This document shows positions 1-9,576 of a DNA stretch of 64,000 nt, one piece after another. Position numbers and translations under genes: made by a program. The notes beneath the pieces were generated by a model that had not been told where the DNA came from, made no database searches, and worked only from the letters and a program-made list of their open reading frames with translations. This DNA comes from Arion vulgaris (taxonomy: Eukaryota; Mollusca; Gastropoda; Stylommatophora; Arionidae): the NCBI GenBank assembly GCA_020796225.1, contig CM036758.1:25686397-25750396 (forward strand). Direction: 5' to 3'. Numbering within the stretch: the stretch's first letter is position 1; each line of letters begins with the position of its first letter.

Positions 1-52
1 AGAATCTAGACATAGAGTCATGGATCATAATTTTATTGTGTGTATATATTCA

Positions 53-345
53 TCATCATCAAGTAGCCTGTCCTGAGCAGAACTTTACCACCCCAACAGT
101 TACCGGAATTTCTCTCTCTCATAGGCCAGATGTCCTGCCTCTGCAGCCGTCATTTTCAAAACATCTAATATATCCTGAATACATCTTCTCCGTGGTCTTC
201 CTCTTCTTCTTTTTTGCCTCCTTCCATGATGGTCTTCTCCAGTCCTTCATGTCTTTTTATATGTCCAAAATATCTCAACTTTCTCTTTCTATTTGTAGCA
301 TCAACCAGTTTTCTTTGATTTTGAGTTAATTCTGGATATTTTTGA
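53..345 (-). mobile_element. RTE-like LINE, 3' end fragment (family R1)
   Basis: Read on the minus strand this is the C-terminal end of a non-LTR retrotransposon ORF2. It contains DATNRKRKLRYFGHIKRHEG, followed by LEKTIMEGG and, after frame damage, residues matching TAAEAGHLAYER. The element finishes in an ATGATGATG tail at about 50-60, the short microsatellite tail usual for RTE-type LINEs. The stretch after the RT domain with FGHIKRHE...LEK is a common C-terminal signature in invertebrate LINEs. The reading frame is broken and there is no RT domain, so it is a dead 5'-truncated copy. The family name is inferred from motif style; other copies in this window start near 17295, 35455 and 52760. 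Confidence 0.75.
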
Positions 346-612
346 ATGTATATATACATATGTGTGTGTGCGTACATTATACGTTTGAGCGGGCGTGAAT
401 GCGTATGCATGTGCGCACGAGACGTGCACGTACTATATGTATGTCTTTCTTCCTCTGTAATATAGCAGTTTCTTTTCCCGTAAGTTCTATTGCAATTAAT
501 TAGCTCTTCGAAGTAGTTTCTCCTTCTTTCTAGAATTAATTTCGGCCCAGAATAATTTAAAGTTGCCAGTTGACTAGAACTAGAGTTTATTGAAGCATTT
601 TAATTGAAGGAA

Positions 613-877
613 ATTCGCCCGTGTTTTGCCTGGGCTCGCAAGGGGAGCAAAGAATAGAAACACTGCGGCCTACAAGGCATGTCGTAAGAGGCGACTGAGT
701 TAGAAGCCTAGGTAAGCTACCTAGTAAATAAAAGCGGTTCAGAAATGGATGTGCTGGCCTACTTGTAGATGCATAACTCTCACAGCGTAAAATCGCTCTT
801 AGGCTCAGATCACATACAAATCACAAAGAGTGGTTAACAAGCGGTCGATGTAGAGCGAAAGAAGAAGAATAATAAAC
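613..877 (+). mobile_element. SINE, superfamily S1 (subfamily a), near full length
   Basis: The copy starts near CGCCCGTGTTTTGC, runs through the core CATGTCGTAAGAGGCGACT, and ends in GAAGAAGAAT. The same order of blocks recurs at 13594, 35110 and 56110 on the plus strand, and in related form (subfamily b) at 6945, 58255 and 61765. The length of about 260 bp, dispersed copies in both orientations and a GAA-rich 3' end fit a SINE. I could not place convincing A and B boxes at the head, so a tRNA origin is not shown for this family. Confidence 0.75.
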
Positions 878-973
878 ACATTAATAATATTATTTAGTTT
901 CGAATACGTGGAGAGTTTCCAACATGGTCGCCATTTCCATAGCAACCAGACAAGTAATTAATGTTAAAGTTAT

Positions 974-1897
974 CACAAGATAATATAAGGTGATATCTTA
1001 AACTCTGTTGTTTTGTATATTTCTCAGTTCACAAGATATTATAAGGTGATATCTTAAACTCTGTTGTTTTGTATATTTCTCAGTTCACAAGATATTATAA
1101 GGTGATATCTTAAACTCTGTTGTTTTGTATATTTCTCAGTTCACAAGATATTATAAGGTGATATCTTAAACTCTGTTGTTTTGTATATTTCTCAGTTCAC
1201 AAGATATTATAAGGTGATATCTTAAACTCTGTTATTATATATTTCATTCTCAAGATATTATAACGTGATACTTACTCATGTTTAAATATTCTCATTGACT
1301 AAAAATAAGGTAATATTAACTCGTTAGTTCTCAGTTTCCAAGATATTATAATGTGATATCTTAAACTCTGTTGTTTTGTATATTTCTCAGTTCACAAGAT
1401 ATTATAAGGTGATATCTTAAACTCTGTTGTTTTGTATATTTTTCAGTTCACAAGATATTATAAGGTGATATCTTAAACTCTGTTGTTTTGTATATTTCTC
1501 AGTTCACAAGATATTATAAGGTGATATCTTAAACTCTGTTGTTTTGTATATTTCTCAGTTCACAAGATATTATAAGGTGATATCTTAAACTCTGTTGTTT
1601 TGTATATTTTTCAGTTCACAAGATATTATAAGGTGATATATTAAACTCTGTTGTTTTGTATATTTCTCAGTTCACAAGATATTATAAGGTGATATCTTAA
1701 ACTCTGTTGTTTTGTATATTTCTCAGTTCACAAGATATTATAAGGTGATATCTTAAACTCTGTTGTTTTGTATATTTTTCAGTTCACAAGATATTATAAG
1801 GTGATATCTTAAACTCTGTTGTTTTGTATATTTCTCAGTTCACAAGATATTATAAGGTGATATCTTAAACTCTGTTGTTTTGTATATTTCTCAGTTC
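974..1897. repeat. Tandem array, 56-bp unit, about 16 copies
   Basis: The unit includes ACAAGATATTATAAGGTGAT and TTGTTTTGTATATTTCTCAG and recurs every 56 bases (1030, 1086, 1142 and onward). Copies around 1235-1340 are diverged and shorter, splitting the array into two nearly homogeneous halves. No ORF runs through it. It ends where a dispersed repeat (1915-2030) begins. Confidence 0.95.
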
Positions 1898-1914
1898 CTT
1901 TTATGTGTATCTAA

Positions 1915-2502
1915 CTTCGGTCGTTGTGCAAGGTGTTTTCTTTTTTAGTATATCTTTTGTTTCTTTATAATTCCTTAGCAATAAGGTTTATACATAAATT
2001 CTTTATCAGTTTGCTGTCCAGATCGATAGAATCATCTTGTTTGAACATCTGATGTTACATATCAGTTTACTGACCCTGTCATAGAATCATCTTGTTTGAA
2101 CATCTGATGTTACATATCAGTTTGCTGACCTGTCATAGAATATCCTTGTTTGAACATCTGATGTACATATCAGTTTGCTGACCCTGTCATAGAATCTTCC
2201 TTGTTTGAACATCTGATGTTACATATCAGTTTGCTGACCCTGTCATAGAATCATCCTTGATTGAACATCTGATGTTACATATCAGTTTGCTGACCCTGTC
2301 ATAGAATCATCCTTGTTTGAACATCTGATGTTACATATCAGTTTGCTGACCCTGTCGTAGAATCATCCTTGTTTGAACATCTGATGTTACATATCAGTTT
2401 GCTGACCCTGTCATAGAATCGTCCTTGTTTGAACATCTGATGTTACATATCAGTTTGCTGACCCTGTCATAGAATCATCCTTGTTTGAACATCTGATGTT
2501 AC
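1915..2502. repeat. Tandem array, 56-bp unit, about 9 copies, grown from a dispersed repeat
   Basis: The leader (1915-2010, with CCTTAGCAATAAGGTTTATA) passes into units containing CAGTTTGCTGACCCTGTCAT and GAACATCTGATGTTACATAT, spaced 55-57 bases. The leader and the first part of the unit also occur once, unexpanded, at 4195-4320. The last unit is cut by a hAT-type MITE at 2510. Confidence 0.95.
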
Positions 2503-2509
2503 AGAAACA

Positions 2510-2686
2510 CAGGGCCGTGCCGTGTTATGATATAAAGAGGCGACCGCATCAGGTAGCAACGAAAGGAGGGCGGCATAAGCAACAAAATCAAAATTACAAT
2601 TGAAGGTTATTTAAAAGAAAAAAATATTTTAGGGGCGGCATTTCGAAGACTTGCATCATACTGAGAAAATGTACCGCACGGTTCTG
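2510..2686 (+). mobile_element. hAT-type MITE (family hA), copy 1, with perfect 8-bp target duplication
   Basis: This 177-bp non-autonomous DNA element has imperfect 10-bp terminal inverted repeats, CAGGGCCGTG at the left and CACGGTTCTG at the right. It is bounded by the identical 8-mer CAGAAACA at 2502-2509 and 2687-2694. Eight-base duplications and CAGGG-type ends are typical of the hAT superfamily. A second copy in opposite orientation lies at 40485-40659. It has no coding capacity and would need a transposase supplied in trans. The left duplication sits at the edge of the preceding 56-bp array. Confidence 0.85.
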
Positions 2687-2694
2687 CAGAAACA

Positions 2695-3131
2695 CACAAA
2701 TAGCACACTCTAATGCACTTTTAAAGATAACGAATCCTGTTCCCTCCTCCATTATAATGCGCTTTTTAATTCTTTGAAACCAAAAAAAAATATGTCTACA
2801 TTTTCAAACAATCGCGTAACTAGCTACTCTAGCCACATTTACATATTCGATTACACAAATATGTTCTGATCTAGTTGTTTGAATACCATCGTCAGACACA
2901 TTACTTGTGTCTGGTGGAAAGTGCTTCAGTGGGAGGTAGACGATAGATGAATAGTCCCAACATCAAGTCATTCATCAATTCAGCAACGTTATAAACATTA
3001 CCAGTGAGTACATACTTGTTAGCGTATTCTGTCAACTAAGTAACTTCTCCATCCAAAAGTGTATTTGTCAAGTCCTTTTAGTACACCATTTTCCCTGCTA
3101 ATGAACATAATTATTGTAGAACATATGTCAT
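2695..3131. other. Unassigned AT-rich sequence
   Basis: No long ORF, repeat array or recognisable element was seen. Short runs of A and T only. Confidence 0.4.
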
Positions 3132-3139
3132 TCAGATAT

Positions 3140-3350
3140 ATACATATATATATATATATGATGATGCTCGTTCATCACGGGTGATGATGACCACACAAAT
3201 TTTCATCCAAGAGAATGTAGTTGCGTTATGTTTGTCTGTGTGTGCGTAGATGACTAGTGAGCCCGATGCCGTCTTGAAATGTTCTTGTACAGTGTAGGCA
3301 AGGTATACTTGCACTTGTGGGAAGTTTTACTGCCTTTCTATTTTGAAGTT
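3140..3350. repeat. Dispersed repeat F, copy 1
   Basis: About 200 bp sharing long blocks with 30915-31130 in the same orientation, for example CACGGGTGATGATGACCACA, GAGCCCGATGCCG and GAAGTTTTACTGCC. It could be the 3' region of a LINE or a SINE body. No coding motif is visible, and an ORF of 60 codons here is not conserved in the second copy. Confidence 0.65.
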
Positions 3351-3385
3351 TTTGTTCCATCCGTGCTGTAATATGTATATATATA

Positions 3386-3630
3386 TGGGCGTCTGTGACT
3401 TAACGGTAGTGAGCTCAATCATAATCCAAGGGTATCTAGTTCAAACACCGCGGCGGACAGTTTGAAAGCAAATTCAGTGTAGCAGTGGACTTTTACGAAA
3501 GGTTAAAATAGACGCCACTGTTCAGAAAGCAATAGAAAACTACTGAAAGTATAAGTGGTGCCTAGAACATCAACGACTCGTTTACTGTGGTTGATAGCGA
3601 CGTCTTGTAAAGGATAAAGGATATATATCG
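3386..3630 (+). mobile_element. tRNA-derived SINE, family S3
   Basis: The head GGCGTCTGTGACTTAACGGT resembles a pol III A-box region, and AGTTCAAACACC is near the expected B box. The body contains GTTCAGAAAGCAATAGAAAA and ends around TTGTAAAGGATA. The same modules recur at 14568 (minus) and 31873 (plus). This copy is diverged. Confidence 0.7.
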
Positions 3631-3844
3631 ATTTTCATTTAATATTTTTATATATATTTATTTAAATGAATTATCCTTCTGACATATACTCTCTAACACA
3701 GAACTAAAGAACGTGATACTACTGAGATGTTGACTATAACTGAGTGCTTTGAGTGATTACCAATGGCGGAATATAAGAAAGCACAGTTTTATAAATTACA
3801 GAAAAACAAGTTAATGTTTTAACTACAAAACAACATGATTAAAA

Positions 3845-4035
3845 TAATAGTGGTAAATCTACAACACTAACCAGACTGCAAGAATTTCAAATCAAAGATG
3901 GTGTAGCTAGACAAGAACACTTTGCTGGTAGCCAAAGACGAATAGTAAACCAACAAAGAACCGCCAGGGTCGTTAGTCGCCATACGCTGAGAGACATACT
4001 GAGAAGGAGATTGGGGCACTTACGGAATAAGTGAT
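3845..4035 (+). repeat. Dispersed repeat E, copy 1
   Basis: It shares an extended block with the reverse complement of 56655-56875, for example GGTGTAGCTAGACAA and TAGTAAACCAACAAAGAAC. No ORF or termini were recognised. It may be an internal piece of an unidentified transposable element. Confidence 0.6.
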
Positions 4036-4194
4036 TAGACGTGCAGTGATGATAATACGACGACTAAACTAAACTACAAGCTGTTATCAAGCATATCACA
4101 TTAAACGAATGTCATCAATGAATTATTGACACTGGGAAGATGAAAAAAACACGCCATTTTTACTTTATTGATTCGTCTATGGATTCTGTTTTCA

Positions 4195-4320
4195 AAATTT
4201 TGATTCTCGTTGTTGCAAGGTGTGTTTATTTTTTCTTAGTTTTTCTATAATTCCTTAGCAATAAAGTTTATACAAACAAATTCTTTATCAGTTTGCTGGC
4301 CCTGTCATAGAGTCATTATT
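4195..4320. repeat. Unexpanded copy of the 1915-2030 dispersed repeat
   Basis: It contains ATTCCTTAGCAATAAAGTTT, TTCTTTATCAGTTTGCTGGC and CCTGTCATAGAGTCA in the same order as the leader and first unit of the array at 1915-2502. Here the module occurs once and is followed by unrelated sequence, so it represents the state before tandem amplification. Confidence 0.8.
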
Positions 4321-4734
4321 TTCAAAACAATAATATTTTGTTTGGCCAACATAAAAAAAAAATGTTCTGATGTCGTCTAATACACATTCTATTAATTGTG
4401 TAATTTATTAAGTGTCAATGAAAACTTGAGAATACATTATCAGTACTTTCTAATGTAAACTTGACCATAGATATAGGAGACTATGGTTTATCCCGTGTTA
4501 TAATCTATCTCTGGAAAGAATAGAAACTGGATCTCACAAGCATTGAGATCAGGGATAACTGGATACATAGTTCGGTCGATCTTCATAGGAAACGAGTGGA
4601 GTACTTCTGAAGCGAGAGACAAACACTGTACCTCAGCGTCATAGAAGTCCTCTAATTACCACTTTACACCTAGACATGTAGACTCTATTCTGAGAGTAGC
4701 AGAAAGGCAGACGGAAGAATTCTTCTTCTTTAGC
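4321..4734. other. Unassigned AT-rich sequence
   Basis: No gene, array or element ends recognised. Confidence 0.35.
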
Positions 4735-5112
4735 GATCTCTGGTCATGCGCTTAGTTTACTGTGACTGCAAACTAGACAGTCAGCTTGAGGTCTGTCAAG
4801 TTTCTCAAAGCTTAGTTTTTAGGTCCACTGGGTGTGGCCACATGTTGCTTCTCAGCTCACCCAGGAGAGGACAGTCTTGCAGGACAGATCCGGTATATGT
4901 TGCGCCTGAACTGGCAGAGAGCTGTTTGACTTATTCCTAGTCTATGTATACGCCTTTTAAGTCTACTGCAGTGTCCGGTACTTAGTCGAAATATAATGAC
5001 CTGGTCTGTCCTGCTTATGTCTTTGTCGCAGTCTTTTCCATAATCCTATTCAGCGTTTGTCTTCCAGTCTACTGCAGATTTTCTCTGTAGGAGGATTTTC
5101 ACCTCTTGAAAA
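4735..5112 (-). mobile_element. RNase H-type LINE, 3' remnant (family N1)
   Basis: The minus strand reads VIIFRLSTGHCSRLKRRIHR and then a cysteine-rich stretch corresponding to the C-terminal zinc-finger-like region after the RNase H domain of I/Jockey-group LINEs. Frameshifts and stops follow. The 3' end reads GAAGAAGAAT. A better copy on the plus strand is at 15717-16145, where the same region reads GHCRLNKHFYRLG and then TPEHVLQDYPLL. The plus-strand ORF of 64 codons at 4746 is a shadow of this remnant. Confidence 0.75.
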
Positions 5113-5589
5113 GACAGGGATGGAAGAATAAGATCAATTAAATATTACGCGTGCATGGACTCACAACTCGCAATATAATTTGCCAGAGATAACTTTATCT
5201 TCTCAAATCGACTAATTATATAATGGTCGAGACTAAAAAACGTATTATTTCCCCATGCATATATATGTATATATATATATGCTCTGAATGTGTTCTGAAT
5301 ATAATTTGGCATACAATTATTCTGCCACGCTATCTGTTAATTTCTAAAAACACCATGTTTTGCTGCTTTTATGAATGATGTCAAATCAATAATCTGACTG
5401 TGTTATATTAGAAGAGAAATGGGAGTAGTACAACAACAGTGTGCAATGTTTAATAATTAGTCAAATATATAGAGATATTCAAGTCAGGATAACGAAATGT
5501 ATGCTAAATATTAATCTACCTTCACAGTGTGATGGTGGAAACATGGGCGTCTACATACAATTTTCCAAGGGAAGGTGGAGGCAAAATTA
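5113..5589. other. Unassigned AT-rich sequence with a short TA microsatellite
   Basis: A run of about 25 bases of alternating T and A with ATATATG lies near 5260-5282. Nothing else was recognised. Confidence 0.35.
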
Positions 5590-6030
5590 ATAAGAAAAAT
5601 TGTAGTTGGTAGATGATTTGTGATCCAGTGATTTGTAGTGGATTTAAACCTCTGCTGGGCTTTCCAGTTTTCCTGCTCATTTGGGTTGTCACCTCTGTGT
5701 TTGCCACTCCCTCCCGTCGCCCCATCACCAGCACCTTGCGTTCCTGCCCTGCCTTTGGGATCACCTGTGTATCGTCCGTATGTGTGTTCGCTCTACTTTG
5801 GTGCATCCCCACCGTATTTATCGGGTTTCTTCCCGTGCTCACATTTACCGTGCATCGGGACTGTCATGACACGCAACACGACTCGGGCTCAGGGCTCCGA
5901 GTTTCACCCCATGTGGGCCAACGTCTTTGCTCTGGATGCACCTCTCATCCCTTCATGTTCATTTGTATGACCCTTCTCATCCGCCGGGAAGCTGGTATTT
6001 GTGATGTGACCGTTGACTTGTTACACATGG
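5590..6030 (-). repeat. GC-richer block related to the 20.2-21.5 kb block
   Basis: The part at about 5876-6025 aligns with 21035-21160: GGGCTCCGAGTTTCACCCC against GGGCAACGAGCTTCGCCCA, then similar words for about 120 bases. It is far richer in C, G and CpG than its surroundings. On the minus strand 5522-5842 is open and reads GRREGVANTEVTTQMSRKTG, looking more protein-like than the overlapping plus-strand ORFs, but I do not recognise a family. It is probably a transposable element segment or 5' region. Confidence 0.5.
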
Positions 6031-6059
6031 TGCTTAGTGGTTTAAATTAAAGTACACTT

Positions 6060-6595
6060 TGCAGCCACACTCTATGAGGGTATTCATAATGTCAGCACCG
6101 GAGCTACAGTTTTCTTCTTTTGACGATGACGCTTTTGGATAATTGAAATGGACTGAGTGCAAACTGTGGAATACAAATTGCTGAGAAATCGATTCGGTAC
6201 ATGTTTTAAACTCCAGCTGCAATTAATAACATTGTATTTCCTCTCCAGTATCTTCTGAAGCGTATATCTTCAATTAACATACGCTATTATTTTCTATCGT
6301 GCTATTATTTTCAAGTTTTTTCATGTCCTCCCTGTAACGTGAATATTTGTTTTACGCTTTTACTATTATCATTTTTCTCTCTAGATTTCTTGATAACATC
6401 ACATTGTTATACTATTAGCTGTTATTTTTAATGTATATTTTATCGAATGTTAGCCTCTAACAAGCTCTGGTTTCCTTGTTGTTTGCTTGGCATTTTACCA
6501 TCAGTTCCTAATTAGTTACTTTCTCATAATTTTTGCATTTTATATTCTCTGCTCAAGCTTCAATTTATGAATCATTTATTTTTCTGGTAGTTGTA
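6060..6595. other. Unassigned AT-rich sequence
   Basis: T-rich DNA without recognisable genes or repeats. Confidence 0.35.
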
Positions 6596-6599
6596 GTTG

Positions 6600-6868
6600 T
6601 TTCCTATAGGGAAGTGGTTGAGAGTAGTTGTTCCCTATAGGGAAGTGGTTGAGACCGTCTGTCTGTTGATCTGAAGGTTATAGGTTTGAATCTGGACCGA
6701 GTCACATAAACAATTTTTAATGAGATTCCTAAGATTTTTGAAGGAGCTACGATGTTCGTGATTTGTGCAACAATCTCGACAAATGGTGTGACATTTCTGG
6801 CGAGAGGTGCGGATCCATATGGAGAAACCCGATGAAATGAAGTCAATCATCTGCCTTTAGACACCATT
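6600..6868 (+). mobile_element. SINE, family S6 (tRNA-like head, shared 3' body)
   Basis: The head has AGTGGTTGAGACCGTCTG and GGTTATAGGTTTGAATCTGG, plausible A- and B-box regions. The first 30 or so bases are duplicated (TTCCCTATAGGGAAGTGGTT occurs twice). The 3' body carries GATCCATATGGAGAAACCCG and GAAGTCAATCATCTGCCTTT, shared with 61340-61605 and, under different heads, with S5 (34175-34285) and S4 (38500-38605). Confidence 0.7.
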
Positions 6869-6944
6869 TAATTGTTCTTGTTCTGTGTTTCAGATCTCTA
6901 CATATGAACTGATATGATATTTGAGTTAAAGATCTTAGCTTGAC

Positions 6945-7200
6945 ACTTCTTCTTCTTCTTTGCGTTCGTTCTTTACGAAACAATTTTAATCACTCTTTGT
7001 GATATGTTTGATCTTTGCCAAGAACGTGTAAACGTTGCATATTGGTTTGGTAGGCCCCTAAACGTATAGACATTTACACGTTTAGGACACGTGCATCCGA
7101 TTTCAACCAAATCTCCTTAGTCGCCTCTCACGACATGCGTGCATTGTTACAGTGGTTCTATTCTTTACACCCCAAATTTGGGTCCCGGTAACCACTCGGA
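6945..7200 (-). mobile_element. SINE, superfamily S1 (subfamily b), near full length
   Basis: Inverted copy: the 3' tail appears on the plus strand as CTTCTTCTTCTTTGCGTTCG, and the 5' head ends near 7196 (minus-strand GAGTGGTTACCGGGACCCAA). The core CGCCTCTCACGACATGC is the complement of the S1 hallmark. A clean reference copy of subfamily b. Confidence 0.8.
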
Positions 7201-7254
7201 CGAGCTGGACACTGAACCTTATTTATGTTGGCTTCCACATATTTACAGTTTCAC

Positions 7255-7480
7255 CCAAAGACCCTGTCTCGGAAGATAAAATATTTGGACCAGGTTAAAC
7301 GCCACTGTGGTTTGGAGAAAACGGTCAAGGAAGGCATGATTCCTAGAGTACGAGGAAGGGAACGACCAAGACGAAGGTGGCAGCTGACATAAAAAAACAG
7401 GAGGAGGTGAGAGAACTTACCAAGAGACAGAGTTTTTCAAGCGAGCTGGGATGAAAGCGATGCTCTGACAGCAACATATA
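7255..7480 (+). mobile_element. LINE ORF2 C-terminal fragment
   Basis: It reads LSRKIKYLDQVKRHCGLEKT then RERPRRRWQL and a stop, matching the C-terminal region of the copy at 12340-12695. Stops and a TAATAATAATAAA tail at about 7480 mark it as a dead 3' fragment. Confidence 0.65.
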
Positions 7481-7520
7481 CTAATAATAATAAAGCCCCT
7501 AACTCGTTATGGACGTAGGG

Positions 7521-7750
7521 GTATCACTGTGGAGACATCAGCACAAAAAGCACGCCATGAATCTCTGTCTTCAACTCCTCGGGCGAGTGTGGAGAAACTC
7601 TGCCACGACCAGCTCTTGATATTGTCAACCCCACAGGTATCACTGTGGAGACATCAGCACAAAAGCACGCCATGAATCTCTGTCTTCAACTCCTCGGGAG
7701 AGTGTGGAGAAACTCTGCCCCGACCAGCTCTTGATATTGTCAAACCAGGA
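7521..7750. repeat. Tandem duplication, 116 bp, 2 copies
   Basis: GTATCACTGTGGAGACATCA begins at 7521 and again at 7637. The copies differ at few positions, so the duplication is recent. The sequence itself was not identified. Confidence 0.9.
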
Positions 7751-8090
7751 CAGCGACATGCTACTGCTTGAACCTAAAGACGCTCTTACCATTTTGTTGT
7801 ATTAATATTTTATCATGTTTACAAAAGATTAAGTTTAAAAAAATAAGCAGATGAGCACTGGTATTTTATGAAATGCATCAGAAAGATACAATCAACATTT
7901 CTTTGATAATTTATGGAAATAGAAACACGCTTGAATTCATTTTGACAACGGGCAAAAAACAAGGGAAGAGGGATAGAGGTCGACAGAGACAAAAGATTCT
8001 AATGATATGTGGCACGACTTGAGAACAGTATTAGAACTACAGAGTTAAAACAAGAAACAGAGACTTGTAGAAGAACACTATAACCTACTT
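7751..8090. other. Unassigned sequence
   Basis: No element ends or ORF recognised. A weak resemblance to LINE coding sequence around 7940-8070 could not be confirmed. Confidence 0.3.
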
Positions 8091-8094
8091 CCTG

Positions 8095-8503
8095 GGGGGT
8101 CTCCTCTGTGGCGTGGTGGTAAGGTGCTCGTTTTTCGTTCTAAAGGAGATCGGTTCGCTCCCCACAGGGATATGATTTTAGAGATCCCTGATCTCAGTGT
8201 AGGTGAGATCAAGTTTCTAGTCCTATCGGAAACCGACGATAAAACGTTGGACATGTGTTCATCTGAGAATGTAAAAAAACAATTCACATTTAAACACCGA
8301 TAAGAGTAGGCCAAAAAACCGCTGCTGGACAAAAATCATTTACAAAACATTAACAATAAAATTCCTACACAAGTATTACGATCTTCAAAATAACATCAAT
8401 GCCCCTCGCCGGTGCCATGGAGTATATGTAGGAAAGAGATCAGAGCACATATGGCTATTCATCGAAGTGCAATGATGAATGAACGAATCAATCAATCAAT
8501 CAA
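8095..8503 (+). mobile_element. tRNA-derived SINE, family S2, near full length
   Basis: The head CTGTGGCGTGGTGGTAAGG and the later GATCGGTTCGCTCCCC fit A and B boxes. The body has ATCCCTGATCTCAGTGTAGG and GGAAAGAGATCAGAGCACA, and the tail is a run of AATC. The copy at 59250-59688 has the same order of blocks. About 410 bp, long for a SINE. Confidence 0.8.
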
Positions 8504-8946
8504 ACATATGCATGTTGACATGGAACTTAATGATGCCGATCAGTTTCTGCACCACAAACCTAATATACGATCCTGTATATTTATATTTATTTTATTTAAA
8601 TGGATGATTACAGATAATGAAGATATGTATCGCTATTTCTAAGTTGATTAGTTTTGTGCATCTTTTCATGAAATCTATTTTGCTTTATGCATGTTTAATC
8701 GAATTTCTTTGATCTGTACACGAATATGTTTATTGTTGATTTAATTAGGAAGGACGTTTTTAATTTCTCGATATCACAAGTGCTGGTGGAATATCTCTCA
8801 CTAAGAGTCGTAGTAATACACAAAACTACCAAGCAGTTTCGCATCAAGGACATCAATCAACTATCTTAGCACTATAGATACCGTCTAGTCAGTTTAGCAC
8901 GATGAGGACTGACAGTTAACTTTGCAACACAATGTATTGCCAACTA
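8504..8946. other. Unassigned AT-rich sequence upstream of the mariner-like element
   Basis: No gene or repeat recognised. Confidence 0.35.
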
Positions 8947-9052
8947 TAGTCTGTCCATTAATTCTTGAGCACGTTTGAAATTGATTTTCTCGAAAACTAC
9001 CTGTTGGATCTCAGTGATTTTTGCATGCAGCCTTAGAATATCCATGACGCTA
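8947..9052 (+). repeat. Left terminal inverted repeat of the Sailor-like transposon
   Basis: 106 bp, complementary to 11015-11120 with 3 mismatches. It starts TAGTCTGTCC next to TA. Confidence 0.93.
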
Positions 9053-9576
9053 AAATAAAGCTAACCAGTAGTCCATAGATGCTACGGATTTTGCACATCG
9101 GCGAATTCCTTTGATCTTTTATGACAATTGCAAATACGGGGCTCAAATTTTAGATTTTACAGTATCCCTAGAATTTGTCCATGTCAATTCTATTCATAGG
9201 TGTATCTCCATATTAACTTGATAGGTCAAGTAATTAAGTGTTTTGCCCTTTATGTGCAATCGTGAACTTGGATACAATATGCAACAGTTAGTCCTCCCTT
9301 CGGTCACCATTAGACCCCAGGGTGTCTTAACTTCACCACAAATTGTATGATGGTAGACGCATTTGGATATGGAAATGTATACGTTGCTATTTCTCAGTCT
9401 GTAATAAAAATATGATTTGTATCATCCCGAATCTGACGATTCCATGAGGTTGATAATTGTTACTGGCTGGACAAATTGTAATCCATCTCGGTGCCAGTAC
9501 TCGTCTTCCTCTCGGAGCACATGTTCAACACGCTTCTTCCAGAACTGCATGTCTATCATTGAGAAGGACTCACGTG

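Noticed and set aside
5613..6050. 145-codon ORF on the plus strand
   Set aside because: Three overlapping plus frames and one minus frame are all open in this GC-rich block; the minus frame looks more protein-like, and the block is repeated at 21 kb, so no gene was called.
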